Program-made: the position numbers and the translations under genes
In this document: positions 19,131 through 28,193 of the stretch, piece by piece
How the letters are laid out: each line of letters begins with the position of its first letter
Numbering within the stretch: the first letter of the stretch is position 1
Assembly (NCBI GenBank): GCA_902518475.1
Contig: CABYGI010000006.1
Span: 1 to 49,553, forward strand
Length of the DNA stretch: 49,553 nucleotides
Origin: an uncultured Prochlorococcus sp.
GTDB lineage: Bacteria > Cyanobacteriota > Cyanobacteriia > PCC-6307 > Cyanobiaceae
Direction: 5' to 3'
The notes under the pieces: model-generated
The model's input: the letters and a program-made list of their open reading frames with translations, nothing else
Database searches by the model: none
What the model was told of the DNA's origin: nothing

Positions 19131-21209
19131 ATGAAAAGCCAGGCTGATATTTTTATTAATAGAGAATTAAGTTGGATTGAATTCAATAAAAGAGTACTCC
19201 TAACTGGTATTGAAAAGGAGTACAAAATCCTAGATAAAGTAAAATTTTGTTCAATTTTTAGTAATAATCTAGATGAATTTTTTATGGTAAGGGTAGCTTC
19301 ATTAAAAGCTCAAGTTGAAGCAGGAATTACTAAAAAAAGCATTGATGGATTAACCCCTAAAGAGCAATTAACAAAAATCAACAAAGAAGTAAAAAAATTA
19401 ACTACTCTTCAAGAAAACTATGTAAATGATGAATTAAGTAATGATTTACAAGAAGAAGGTGTAATTTTAAAGAAATATAAGGATCTAACTGAAAATCAAA
19501 GGAATTGGTGCAATAACTACTTTACTTCATCTATTTTCCCTTTATTAACTCCATTAGTTGTTGATCCAGCACATCCATTTCCTTTTATAAGTAATTTAAG
19601 TCTAAATTTAGCAGCTCTAATTAGGGATGGGGAAGATTCTAAAAATCAGTTTGTCAGAGTAAAAATACCAACAAAAAATATAAACAGATTTATACAAATT
19701 CCAAATGAAATTATTCAACAAGGTGATGAAAATACATTTTTTTTCATAAGTGTTGAAGATTTAATTGGGAATAATATAAATACTTTATTTAACGGAATGG
19801 AATGTATAAATTACTCTTTTTTTAGAGTGACAAGAGATGCAGATTTAGAATTAAAAGAACTTGAAGCTGATGATCTTCTGTTGGCAGTTGAACAAAGTTT
19901 GCAAAAGAGAAGATTAGGTGGAGACGTAGTTAGATTAGAAGTTGAATCGGATATGCCAGAAAATATTCTGAAATTACTAATTGAAAGTATCTCAATACAA
20001 AAAGAGTATATTTACTTTTGCAAAAGTTTTTTAGGCCTTGACGATTTAAATCAGCTTACAAAAATTAATAGAGATGATTTAAAAGAAAATCTACTAATTG
20101 GGAAAACTCACCTACACTTAAAAAGTTTAGATTTACCTTCAAATAAAAACCACAATCTTATTTTTAATATACTTAGAAAAAAAAATATTCTGCTTCATCA
20201 TCCGTACGACTTATTTAAAACTTCAGTTGAAGAATTTATAAACAACGCCGCTGATGATCCACTTGTAATGGCTATAAAAATTACGTTATATCGAGTGTCT
20301 AAAGATTCGCCTATCATCGCAGCATTAATGAGAGCTGCAGAGAACGGAAAAGAAGTAATGACTCTTGTTGAACTAAAAGCAAGATTTGATGAAGACAATA
20401 ATATTCAATGGGCAAAACAACTTGAACAAGCTGGGATTCATGTTGTATATGGAATTATAGGATTTAAAACCCATACAAAAATAGCTTTAGTAGTAAGAAA
20501 AGAAAAAGGAGGATTAAGGAATTATTTCCATATTGGAACGGGAAATTATAACTCTAATACTTCAAAGTTTTATACAGATTTAGGATTACTTTCAACTGAT
20601 CCTGATATTGCATCTGATTTACTTGAATTATTTAACTACTTATCAGGTTTTTCTAAACAAAAAAGTTATCAAAAGTTATTAGTCTCTCCCTCATCGATGA
20701 GAGAGAAATTTATATTTCTGATAAAGAGAGAAATTAAAAATGCAGAGGAAGGCAAAAAAGCAGAAATAATTGCAAAAATGAATTCTTTAGTAGACCCAGA
20801 AATAATTAAACTTCTTTATTTGGCTTCAAACTCAGGTGTAAAAATTAGCTTAATCATAAGAGGTATTTGTTGCTTATATCCCCAAAGAAAAAATTTAAGT
20901 GAAAATATTAAAGTCATAAGCATTATTGGCCACTTTCTTGAACACTCAAGAATTTTTTGGTTTTGTAATAACGGTAATAATGAGGTTTTTATTGGGAGTG
21001 CTGATTGGATGAGACGAAATCTTGATAGAAGAATAGAAGCTGTTACTCCAATAGAAGATTATGAACTGAAATCTAAAATATACTCACTTTTGCAAACCTA
21101 CATTAAAGATGATTACTTTTCTTGGATAATGAAGGAAGATGGTTCTTATTCGAAATATAAATTAGATTCATCGAAAAATCGTTCGCAAATAGACCTCATA
21201 GAAAAATAA
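19131..21209 (+). CDS. ppk1: Polyphosphate kinase 1
   Basis: PPK1 reversibly makes long-chain polyphosphate from ATP. The N-terminal domain begins FINRELSWIEFNKRVL, the standard opening. The middle contains HHPYDLF and ALMRAAENGKEVMTLVELKARFDE. The catalytic histidine is in YFHIGTGNYNSNTSKFYTD (about His467). The second conserved histidine lies in FLEHSRIFWF, followed by SADWMRRNLDRRIE. Length of 692 is normal. Polyphosphate storage fits life in phosphate-poor surface water. Confidence 0.97.
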   Translation: MKSQADIFINRELSWIEFNKRVLLTGIEKEYKILDKVKFCSIFSNNLDEFFMVRVASLKAQVEAGITKKSIDGLTPKEQLTKINKEVKKLTTLQENYVNDELSNDLQEEGVILKKYKDLTENQRNWCNNYFTSSIFPLLTPLVVDPAHPFPFISNLSLNLAALIRDGEDSKNQFVRVKIPTKNINRFIQIPNEIIQQGDENTFFFISVEDLIGNNINTLFNGMECINYSFFRVTRDADLELKELEADDLLLAVEQSLQKRRLGGDVVRLEVESDMPENILKLLIESISIQKEYIYFCKSFLGLDDLNQLTKINRDDLKENLLIGKTHLHLKSLDLPSNKNHNLIFNILRKKNILLHHPYDLFKTSVEEFINNAADDPLVMAIKITLYRVSKDSPIIAALMRAAENGKEVMTLVELKARFDEDNNIQWAKQLEQAGIHVVYGIIGFKTHTKIALVVRKEKGGLRNYFHIGTGNYNSNTSKFYTDLGLLSTDPDIASDLLELFNYLSGFSKQKSYQKLLVSPSSMREKFIFLIKREIKNAEEGKKAEIIAKMNSLVDPEIIKLLYLASNSGVKISLIIRGICCLYPQRKNLSENIKVISIIGHFLEHSRIFWFCNNGNNEVFIGSADWMRRNLDRRIEAVTPIEDYELKSKIYSLLQTYIKDDYFSWIMKEDGSYSKYKLDSSKNRSQIDLIEK

Positions 21210-21403
21210 AATTAATATTGATTTTTACAACATTTATAAAAATACTTAATATTTTAATTTTTTTTTATTTTTTATAAAATCATCTCATATCAACGGATTT
21301 CAAGATATAGGCATTAAAAAATAATTTTTTGTCTTTAAAATTTCAACGTAAAAGTAGTTTTTATTTCAATTTCAGTGCTAGCTTTTTAAAAAATCCATTA
21401 TTT

Positions 21404-21409
21404 AGGAGG
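21404..21409 (+). promoter_or_regulatory. Strong Shine-Dalgarno of the sigma-factor gene
   Basis: AGGAGG lies 8 bases before ATG 21418 and 5 bases before GTG 21415, so it supports initiation at one of these adjacent codons. Most other genes in the window have no such sequence. The preceding 205-bp gap (21210-21414) holds no gene. It is very AT-rich with long T and A runs, including a TATAAAAT-like sequence near 21275-21285, and may contain the promoter and a long leader. Confidence 0.7.
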
Positions 21410-21417
21410 CCAGGGTG

Positions 21418-22437
21418 ATGGGGATCCCTCTGGAATCTGCGAAAAGCTCTTCAAATAATAATTTTGATGAGCCAAGATTACCAAACACTGCGGGAAAGTC
21501 TCGCAAATCAAAATCCAGTCTTACGTCAAAACAGAGCACAAAAAAATCTGGCAGACTCGCTTCAGATTCTATTGGCTATTACTTAAGTAGCATTGGTAGA
21601 GTACCTCTTTTGACTCCAGCAGAGGAAATAGAGTTAGCTCATCATGTTCAAAACATGAAAAAGTTACTACAAATTCCTGAAACTGATAGAACCCAACGAA
21701 ATCTTTACCAAATTAAGATTGGCAAACGAGCAAGAGACAGAATGATGGCAGCTAATCTAAGGCTCGTTGTCTCGGTTGCAAAAAAATACCAAAACCAAGG
21801 GCTTGAATTATTAGATCTTGTCCAGGAAGGAGCTATTGGCCTCGAAAGAGCTGTAGATAAATTTGATCCTGCTATGGGATATAAATTCTCAACTTATGCT
21901 TACTGGTGGATTAGACAAGGAATGACGAGGGCAATTGATAACAGTGCTAGAACCATCCGTTTGCCTATTCACATAAGTGAAAAACTGTCCAAAATGAGAA
22001 GAGTCTCTAGAGAATTATCACATAAATTTGGCAGACAACCTACAAGATTGGAAATGGCAACTGAGATGGGAATTGATCAAAAAGATTTAGAAGATTTAAT
22101 TTCTCAAAGTGCTCCTTGCGCCTCCCTAGATGCACATGCAAGAGGGGAAGAAGACAGAAGTACTCTTGGTGAACTCATACCTGATCCAAACTGTGAAGAG
22201 CCCATGGAGGGTATGGATAGAACTATTCAAAAAGAGCATTTAGGAACTTGGCTTTCTCAATTAAATGAGAGAGAGCAAAAAATCATGAAGCTCAGATTTG
22301 GACTAGATGGTGAAGAACCATTAACACTCGCAGAAATAGGAAGACAAATTAATGTTTCACGAGAAAGAGTAAGGCAACTAGAAGCTAAAGCAATATTAAA
22401 GCTTCGAGTAATGACAACTCATCAAAAAGCAGCTTAA
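21418..22437 (+). CDS. RNA polymerase sigma factor, sigma-70 group 2 (RpoD/SigA family)
   Basis: This 339-residue sigma factor directs RNA polymerase to promoters. Region 1.2 is DSIGYYLSSIGRVPLLTPAEE. Region 2 runs from RMMAANLRLVVSVAKKYQNQG through the -10-binding helix YAYWWIRQGMTRAI. Region 3 starts at IRLPIHISEKL. Region 4 ends with the helix-turn-helix TLAEIGRQINVSRERVRQLE. The serine/lysine-rich N-terminus of about 45 residues lacks the long region 1.1 and non-conserved insert of primary sigmas, so I read it as one of the alternative group 2 factors. GTG 21415 is an alternative start. Confidence 0.93.
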   Translation: MGIPLESAKSSSNNNFDEPRLPNTAGKSRKSKSSLTSKQSTKKSGRLASDSIGYYLSSIGRVPLLTPAEEIELAHHVQNMKKLLQIPETDRTQRNLYQIKIGKRARDRMMAANLRLVVSVAKKYQNQGLELLDLVQEGAIGLERAVDKFDPAMGYKFSTYAYWWIRQGMTRAIDNSARTIRLPIHISEKLSKMRRVSRELSHKFGRQPTRLEMATEMGIDQKDLEDLISQSAPCASLDAHARGEEDRSTLGELIPDPNCEEPMEGMDRTIQKEHLGTWLSQLNEREQKIMKLRFGLDGEEPLTLAEIGRQINVSRERVRQLEAKAILKLRVMTTHQKAA

Positions 22438-22442
22438 CCAAA

Positions 22443-23084
22443 TTGATAAAATTTACTGTAATTTTATTATATTTATTTTCAATTTTTTTAATATCAATAG
22501 TTTTTAAAAAGTATAATCCGGATAGCAAAGAAATCGTCAGAAAGATAATACATATTGGAATAGGACCTTTAATACCAATTGCACAATTTTTAAAAATTAA
22601 TCAAAACTCTGCCCTAATTTTTACAGGAATTGTTTCATTAATTGTTTTCATCAATTACAACTATAAATTATTTCCAACAATTGAGGATGTTGAGAGAAAA
22701 AGTTATGGGACATTATTTTATTGTCTAAGTTTATTTATTTTGATTTATCTTTTCTGGGATAAAGATCCATATGCACTAATTAGTGGATTTTTCATAATGA
22801 CTTTTGGTGATGGATTAGCTGGATTAATAGGAAAAAGCTTTAACTCAAAGAGTTGGATTTTTTTTAAACAAAAAAAATCTTTATATGGAACCATAACTAT
22901 GTTTTTAACAAGTTTGATAGTAATTTCCTCAATAGGATACTCTCAACAAAATAGTCTAAATTTAAATTATTTTACAATAGCTTTTATTGCGACTTTGCTC
23001 GAACAATTTAGTGTTCTGGGAATAGATAATTTCATTGTTCCAATCTCTTCAGCATTATTTTTTAATTTTTTTATAACTAGCTAA
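22443..23084 (+). CDS. Phytol kinase-like membrane protein (VTE5/dolichol kinase family)
   Basis: This hydrophobic protein of 213 residues has about six or seven membrane segments. It carries the family signature FGDGLAGLIGKSF followed by SLYGTITMFLTS, shared by phytol/farnesol kinases and CTP-dependent lipid kinases. An RKIIHIGIGPLIPI segment near the N-terminus is also typical. In phototrophs these enzymes recycle phytol released from chlorophyll into tocopherol or chlorophyll synthesis; that role is inferred. The start is TTG at 22443, 5 bp after the sigma gene. Its last 8 bases overlap convergent aroF. Confidence 0.85.
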   Translation: MIKFTVILLYLFSIFLISIVFKKYNPDSKEIVRKIIHIGIGPLIPIAQFLKINQNSALIFTGIVSLIVFINYNYKLFPTIEDVERKSYGTLFYCLSLFILIYLFWDKDPYALISGFFIMTFGDGLAGLIGKSFNSKSWIFFKQKKSLYGTITMFLTSLIVISSIGYSQQNSLNLNYFTIAFIATLLEQFSVLGIDNFIVPISSALFFNFFITS

Positions 23085-24144
23085 GTGAATCGTATAAAAT
23101 AGCGATTAATCCTTTTGTTGTTTCTATATCAATACATGCATCTGTAATGCTTCTGCCAAACTGGAGATCTTCTTTTTTTAAAAGTTTTTGATTTCCTTCC
23201 TTCAAATGACTTTCAAGCATAACTCCTAAAATATTTTTTTCACCATTACTAATTTGAGAAGCTACATTTTTTAGCACTTCCGACTGTTTTCGGAAATCTT
23301 TATTGGAATTTCCATGACTACAATCAATCATCACTTTATGGGGAAGATTACACTGCCTCAATTCGGCTGAAATTCTTTGTACATGATCACTTTCGAAATT
23401 TGGGCCATTTGAACCGCCCCTTAAAACTATATGTCCATCTGGATTTCCTGTAGTATTAACTATTGAAGCCATTCCATTTTCATTTACACCTAAAAAGTGA
23501 TGGGATTTTGAAGCTGACTGCATTGCATTAATTGCAGTAGTAAAAGAACCATTCGTTCCATTTTTAAAACCTATAGGCATTGATAATCCTGATGCCATTT
23601 CTCTATGAGTTTGACTTTCTGTAGTCCGCGCACCTATTGCTGTCCAACTTATCAAATCGGCAATGTATTGAGGAACAATTGGATCTAGTAATTCTGTAGC
23701 AGAAGGTATGCCACGAGTTGCTAAATATGAAAGCAAACTTCTCGCCCTTCTTAAACCAGTATTAATATCATAAGAATCATCTAGATGAGGATCATTTATC
23801 AAACCCTTCCAACCAATAGTTGTTCTTGGTTTTTCAAAATATACTCTCATAATTATTTCTAATTTATCTTTATACATTTCTCGAAATTTTTGAATATATT
23901 TTGAATATTCCTTTGCCGCCTCAAGATCATGAATTGAACATGGACCAACAATGACTAAAAGCTTCTGATCATTATGATGCAAAATATTTTGTATCGATCT
24001 TCTTGTTTTAGATACTGTATTAGCAGAGTCGTGATCTAAAGGTATATCATTATGTAATCTGCTAGGAGGTATTAATGGACGTGTTTCAAGAACATGTAAA
24101 TCTGATGTCTTTTCTAAAGCTGAATTATTTGATGATGTCGTCAT
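23077..24144 (-). CDS. aroF: 3-deoxy-7-phosphoheptulonate synthase (DAHP synthase, class I)
   Basis: The enzyme condenses phosphoenolpyruvate and erythrose 4-phosphate, the first step to aromatic amino acids. The class I pattern is clear: LVIVGPCSIHDLEAAKEY, MRVYFEKPRTTIGWKGLINDPHLDDSY, PSATELLDPIVPQYIADLISWTAIGARTTESQTHR and VMIDCSHGNSNKD. At 355 residues it matches the AroF/G/H type. Which amino acid inhibits it cannot be read safely, so the letter is tentative. It diverges from acnB across 97 bp. Confidence 0.94.
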   Translation of the reverse strand: MTTSSNNSALEKTSDLHVLETRPLIPPSRLHNDIPLDHDSANTVSKTRRSIQNILHHNDQKLLVIVGPCSIHDLEAAKEYSKYIQKFREMYKDKLEIIMRVYFEKPRTTIGWKGLINDPHLDDSYDINTGLRRARSLLSYLATRGIPSATELLDPIVPQYIADLISWTAIGARTTESQTHREMASGLSMPIGFKNGTNGSFTTAINAMQSASKSHHFLGVNENGMASIVNTTGNPDGHIVLRGGSNGPNFESDHVQRISAELRQCNLPHKVMIDCSHGNSNKDFRKQSEVLKNVASQISNGEKNILGVMLESHLKEGNQKLLKKEDLQFGRSITDACIDIETTKGLIAILYDSLS

Positions 24145-24241
24145 TGATTAATTAAGAAGTTTGAATATTTAAAAAAGCATTTATGAATACTCTCCTTTTC
24201 AATATTAAAAATAACAATAGATTAGGCATTAAACCTTACTA

Positions 24242-26815
24242 ATGAATAATTTGGAAACATTGCTAAAAGATTATGCAGATCATGTAGCTGAAAGAGCTGC
24301 CAAAGGTATACCTCCTTTACCTTTAAATGCTGAACAAACAAATAGTATTACAAAATTATTAGAACAAGATAGTACTTACGATTCATCTTATTTACTTGAT
24401 TTACTAATAAATCGAGTACCCCCAGGAGTTGATGAGGCTGCTTACATAAAAGCAAGCTGGCTTACGGCTATTGTTAATTCTGAAAAATATTGCAAATCAA
24501 TTAATCCCGAAAAAGCAATTGAAATACTAGGAACAATGATAGGCGGATACAATGTAAATTCTTTGGTTGAAATACTTAAAGGAGAAAATAGTTTACTCGC
24601 AAAAAAAGCGGCAGAAGTTTTAAAAAATATTATTCTTGTTTACGACTCGGCTAATGAAATTTACGAATTATCTCAAAATAATACTTATGCAAAAGAAGTT
24701 ATAAATAGTTGGGCAGATGCAGAATGGTTCATAAATAAAAAGGTTCTGGAGAAAGAGATTACTTGTTTAGTATTTAAAGTTGACGGCGAGACAAACACAG
24801 ACGACTTATCTCCAGCTGTACATGCAACAACTCGCCCGGATATTCCAATGCATGCATTAGCTATGTTGGAATTTAAAAAACCTGATGGACTAAAGATTCT
24901 TGATAATTTAAAAAAACAAAATTTACCAATTGCTTATGTTGGAGATGTTGTTGGAACAGGGAGTTCTAGAAAATCTGCTATTAATTCACTCATTTGGCAT
25001 ATAGGAGAAGATATCCCTTTTGTTCCCAACAAAAAAACAGGTGGAATAATAATTGGCAGCAAAATAGCTCCAATTTTCTTCAATACTGCACAAGATTCAG
25101 GAGCTTTACCTATAGAAGCTGACGTATCTCAAATGAAAACAGGAGATGTTATTAAAATATATCCCTATAAAGGCATTATAAAAAAAATTGAAAGAGATTC
25201 AAATACTGAAGAATTAATAAGCGAATTCGAGTTGTATCCATCAACTCTTACTGATGAAATTCAAGCTGGCGGAAGAATTAATCTTATGATTGGAAGATCT
25301 CTTACGGACAAAATTAGAAACAAATTAGATTATCAACCAAGTGAAATATTTACTAGACCAAAAAGTCCAACCGAAAGTAGTGCCGGCTTTACTCAAGCTC
25401 AAAAAATAGTTGGCAAAGCATGCGGTTTGGACGGAGTTAGGCCAGGAATGACCTGTGAGCCAATTATGACCACAGTTGGTAGTCAAGATACTACTGGGCC
25501 AATGACTCGAGATGAATTAAAAGAACTAGCTTGTTTAGGATTTACTGCAGATTTAGTGATGCAAAGTTTTTGTCATACAGCTGCATATCCTAAACCAGTA
25601 GATCTACTTACCCATAAAGAATTACCTGATTTTATATCTCAAAGAGGTGGAGTAGCTCTTAAACCTGGAGACGGCATCATTCATAGCTGGCTTAACAGAA
25701 TGCTTCTCCCTGATACTGTTGGCACAGGTGGAGACAGTCATACAAGATTTCCTCTTGGCATTTCATTTCCTGGAGGCTCAGGCATTGTTGCATTTGCCGC
25801 TGCAATAGGATCAATGCCATTAAATATGCCGGAATCTGTGCTGGTTAAATTTAAGGGAGAATTATTACCAGGAATAACTCTTAGAGATTTAGTTAATGCA
25901 ATCCCTCTCTTCGCAATAAAAAAAGGACTATTAACTGTTGAGAAAGAAAATAAGAAAAATATATTCAACGGAAAAATTATGGAAATTGAGGGATTACCAA
26001 ACCTAAAACTTGAACAAGCTTTTGAACTTACTGATGCCACTGCAGAACGCTCATGTGCTGGTAGCACAATACTTTTATCCCAAGAAACTGTTCAAGAATA
26101 TTTAAAAAGCAATATTTGCCTACTAGAAAAAATGATCGAGAGTAATTATGAAGATTCAAAATCGATTTCAAGAAGAATAAATGATATGAAAAATTGGTTA
26201 AAAAAACCATCATTAATTCAACCAGATTCAAACGCTCACTATGAAGAAATCATTGAAATTGATTTAGCAGAAGTAACACAACCTATAGTTGCTTGCCCTA
26301 ATGATCCAGATAATGTAAAAGAAATCACTGATGTTGCAAATACAAATATTGACGAGGTTTTTATAGGTTCTTGCATGACAAATATTGGTCATTACAGGGC
26401 AGCTGCAAAAGTTCTTGAAGGAGTACAAAATTTAAAAGCTAAATTATGGATTTGTCCACCAACAAAGATGGATGAAGAAACTCTAAAAGCTGAAGGCTAT
26501 TATAAAATATTTGAAGATTGTGGTGCAAGATTAGAGTTGCCAGGCTGCTCTTTATGTATGGGAAATCAAGCTAGAGTTGATGAAGGTTCTGTGGTATTTT
26601 CTACCAGTACAAGAAATTTTGACAATAGACTTGGCAAGAATGCGCAAGTATTTTTAGGGAGTGCAGAATTGGCAGCAGTTTGTGCACTGCTTGGAAAAAT
26701 ACCTGAATTAGAAGAATATCAGGATATTACTAAAAATAAAATTAATCCATATTCAGATGAACTTTATCGCTATCTTCAATTTGATGAAATAAACGATTTC
26801 AGCTTGACAAAGTAA
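24242..26815 (+). CDS. acnB: Aconitate hydratase B (bifunctional with 2-methylisocitrate dehydratase in the family)
   Basis: AcnB interconverts citrate and isocitrate using a 4Fe-4S cluster. The architecture is the AcnB order. A HEAT-like helical domain spans about residues 1-160. The swivel domain follows at about 170-370 (GDVVGTGSSRKSAINS). The catalytic core comes last, with VGSQDTTGPMTRDELKELA, GTGGDSHTRFPLGISFPGGSG and the cluster cysteines in FIGSCMTNIGH and LPGCSLCMGNQ. Length of 857 is usual. The ClC gene begins 9 bp after the stop. Confidence 0.97.
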   Translation: MNNLETLLKDYADHVAERAAKGIPPLPLNAEQTNSITKLLEQDSTYDSSYLLDLLINRVPPGVDEAAYIKASWLTAIVNSEKYCKSINPEKAIEILGTMIGGYNVNSLVEILKGENSLLAKKAAEVLKNIILVYDSANEIYELSQNNTYAKEVINSWADAEWFINKKVLEKEITCLVFKVDGETNTDDLSPAVHATTRPDIPMHALAMLEFKKPDGLKILDNLKKQNLPIAYVGDVVGTGSSRKSAINSLIWHIGEDIPFVPNKKTGGIIIGSKIAPIFFNTAQDSGALPIEADVSQMKTGDVIKIYPYKGIIKKIERDSNTEELISEFELYPSTLTDEIQAGGRINLMIGRSLTDKIRNKLDYQPSEIFTRPKSPTESSAGFTQAQKIVGKACGLDGVRPGMTCEPIMTTVGSQDTTGPMTRDELKELACLGFTADLVMQSFCHTAAYPKPVDLLTHKELPDFISQRGGVALKPGDGIIHSWLNRMLLPDTVGTGGDSHTRFPLGISFPGGSGIVAFAAAIGSMPLNMPESVLVKFKGELLPGITLRDLVNAIPLFAIKKGLLTVEKENKKNIFNGKIMEIEGLPNLKLEQAFELTDATAERSCAGSTILLSQETVQEYLKSNICLLEKMIESNYEDSKSISRRINDMKNWLKKPSLIQPDSNAHYEEIIEIDLAEVTQPIVACPNDPDNVKEITDVANTNIDEVFIGSCMTNIGHYRAAAKVLEGVQNLKAKLWICPPTKMDEETLKAEGYYKIFEDCGARLELPGCSLCMGNQARVDEGSVVFSTSTRNFDNRLGKNAQVFLGSAELAAVCALLGKIPELEEYQDITKNKINPYSDELYRYLQFDEINDFSLTK

Positions 26816-26824
26816 TCATGGACC

Positions 26825-28183
26825 ATGCCAAACTTTATAAAAGATAATATTCAAAAAACAAGTAATAATTCTTCTCGTAGCATCAAAAAATTATTAAAAC
26901 AAAGATCTCTAGTAGTTGCATTTTCGCTCTTATTAACAGGTCTAGGGGCTTCAATTACAAGCATATCTTTTAAAACTGGAATCTATTTTATTAATAATTG
27001 GAAATTAGCATTATTAGACCAATTCCCATCTATTGCGGTCTTACCTATTTTTGGAGCTCTAGGAGGAGCTATTGCAGGATATTTGATCAAAAATATAGCA
27101 CCTGCCGCAAAAGGTTCAGGAGTGAGTCAAATCATGGGTTTCTTAAGACATAAAAAAGTTCCAATGAATTTAAAAGTAGGATTAGTAAAGCTCATATCAG
27201 GAATTATTGCGATTGGGAGTGGATTCCCTTTGGGTCCAGAAGGTCCATCAGTTCAAATGGGAGGATCCGTAGCTTGGCAAATGGCCAAGTGGCTCAAAGC
27301 TCCTACAGCTTTCAGAAGAGTAATAGTAGCAGCAGGTGGTGGTGCTGGAATAGCTGCAGTATTTAGCGCCCCATTAGGAGGATTTATTTATGCAATAGAG
27401 GAGTTATTAAACTCTGCTAGACCAGTAATTTTATTATTAGTAGTAATTACAACTTTTATTGCAGATTCATCTGCTGATATTATTCAAGCCTTAGGTTTAG
27501 ATCCTAAAGCAGGCGGCTTTGATTTTAACCTCGGATTTTTGATTCAAAAAGAATATGACCCATCAGTTTTTTTCTTACCTGTAGATTTTATTTACTTAGT
27601 TTTACTAGGAATAATTATTGGGATATTTGCAGAATTGTACAGCAGATATGTTTTGTTAATGCAAAATCTTGGGAAAAAGTGGTATGCAAATAAATTTGTT
27701 TTAAAAATGAGTATATGTGGACTTATCTTAGGAAGTATCTACTCTTTTTTACCCAGTACATTTCATAATTTAGATGAATTACAGAAAATAATAGCTGAAC
27801 AAAATACAAGTATTGGAATTGCTTTATTAGCAGTTTTAGTACTATTTATCACGACAGGTTTAGCTGCAGCGTCCGGAGCTCCTGGAGGATTATTTTATCC
27901 AATGCTTACTTTAGGAGGGTCAATCGGACTAATAATGGGGAGTTGGGTGGAAATTGCTACAGGACATGCACCAAGTACATACATTTTTGCGGGAATGGGA
28001 GCTTTCGTAGCAGGATGTTCGCGAACGCCAATAACAGCAATGTTTTTAGCTTTTGCTTTAACAAAAAATTTATTAATAATGAAACCTGTTTTAATCAGCT
28101 GCATTGCCAGTTTCTTAATAGCAAGAGCTTTTAATGAAGAATCAATTTATGAAAGACAAATACAAATAGAATTAGAAGACTAA
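26825..28183 (+). CDS. ClC-family chloride channel or H+/Cl- antiporter
   Basis: This polytopic protein of 452 residues has the ClC motifs. GSGVS is at about 98-102 for the anion site. GSGFPLGPEGPSVQMGG carries the gating glutamate Glu139. SAPLGGFIYAIEEL carries Glu192/193 where antiporters hold the internal proton glutamate. The C-terminal AGCSRTPITA segment is also conserved. Retention of both glutamates favours a proton-coupled exchanger over a channel (inference). There are no C-terminal CBS domains. It is probably co-transcribed with acnB. Confidence 0.92.
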   Translation: MPNFIKDNIQKTSNNSSRSIKKLLKQRSLVVAFSLLLTGLGASITSISFKTGIYFINNWKLALLDQFPSIAVLPIFGALGGAIAGYLIKNIAPAAKGSGVSQIMGFLRHKKVPMNLKVGLVKLISGIIAIGSGFPLGPEGPSVQMGGSVAWQMAKWLKAPTAFRRVIVAAGGGAGIAAVFSAPLGGFIYAIEELLNSARPVILLLVVITTFIADSSADIIQALGLDPKAGGFDFNLGFLIQKEYDPSVFFLPVDFIYLVLLGIIIGIFAELYSRYVLLMQNLGKKWYANKFVLKMSICGLILGSIYSFLPSTFHNLDELQKIIAEQNTSIGIALLAVLVLFITTGLAAASGAPGGLFYPMLTLGGSIGLIMGSWVEIATGHAPSTYIFAGMGAFVAGCSRTPITAMFLAFALTKNLLIMKPVLISCIASFLIARAFNEESIYERQIQIELED

Positions 28184-28193
28184 GAAACTATCT

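Noticed and set aside
25738..26067. 109-codon minus-strand frame inside acnB
   Set aside because: It shadows the conserved aconitase core and shows no recognisable domain.
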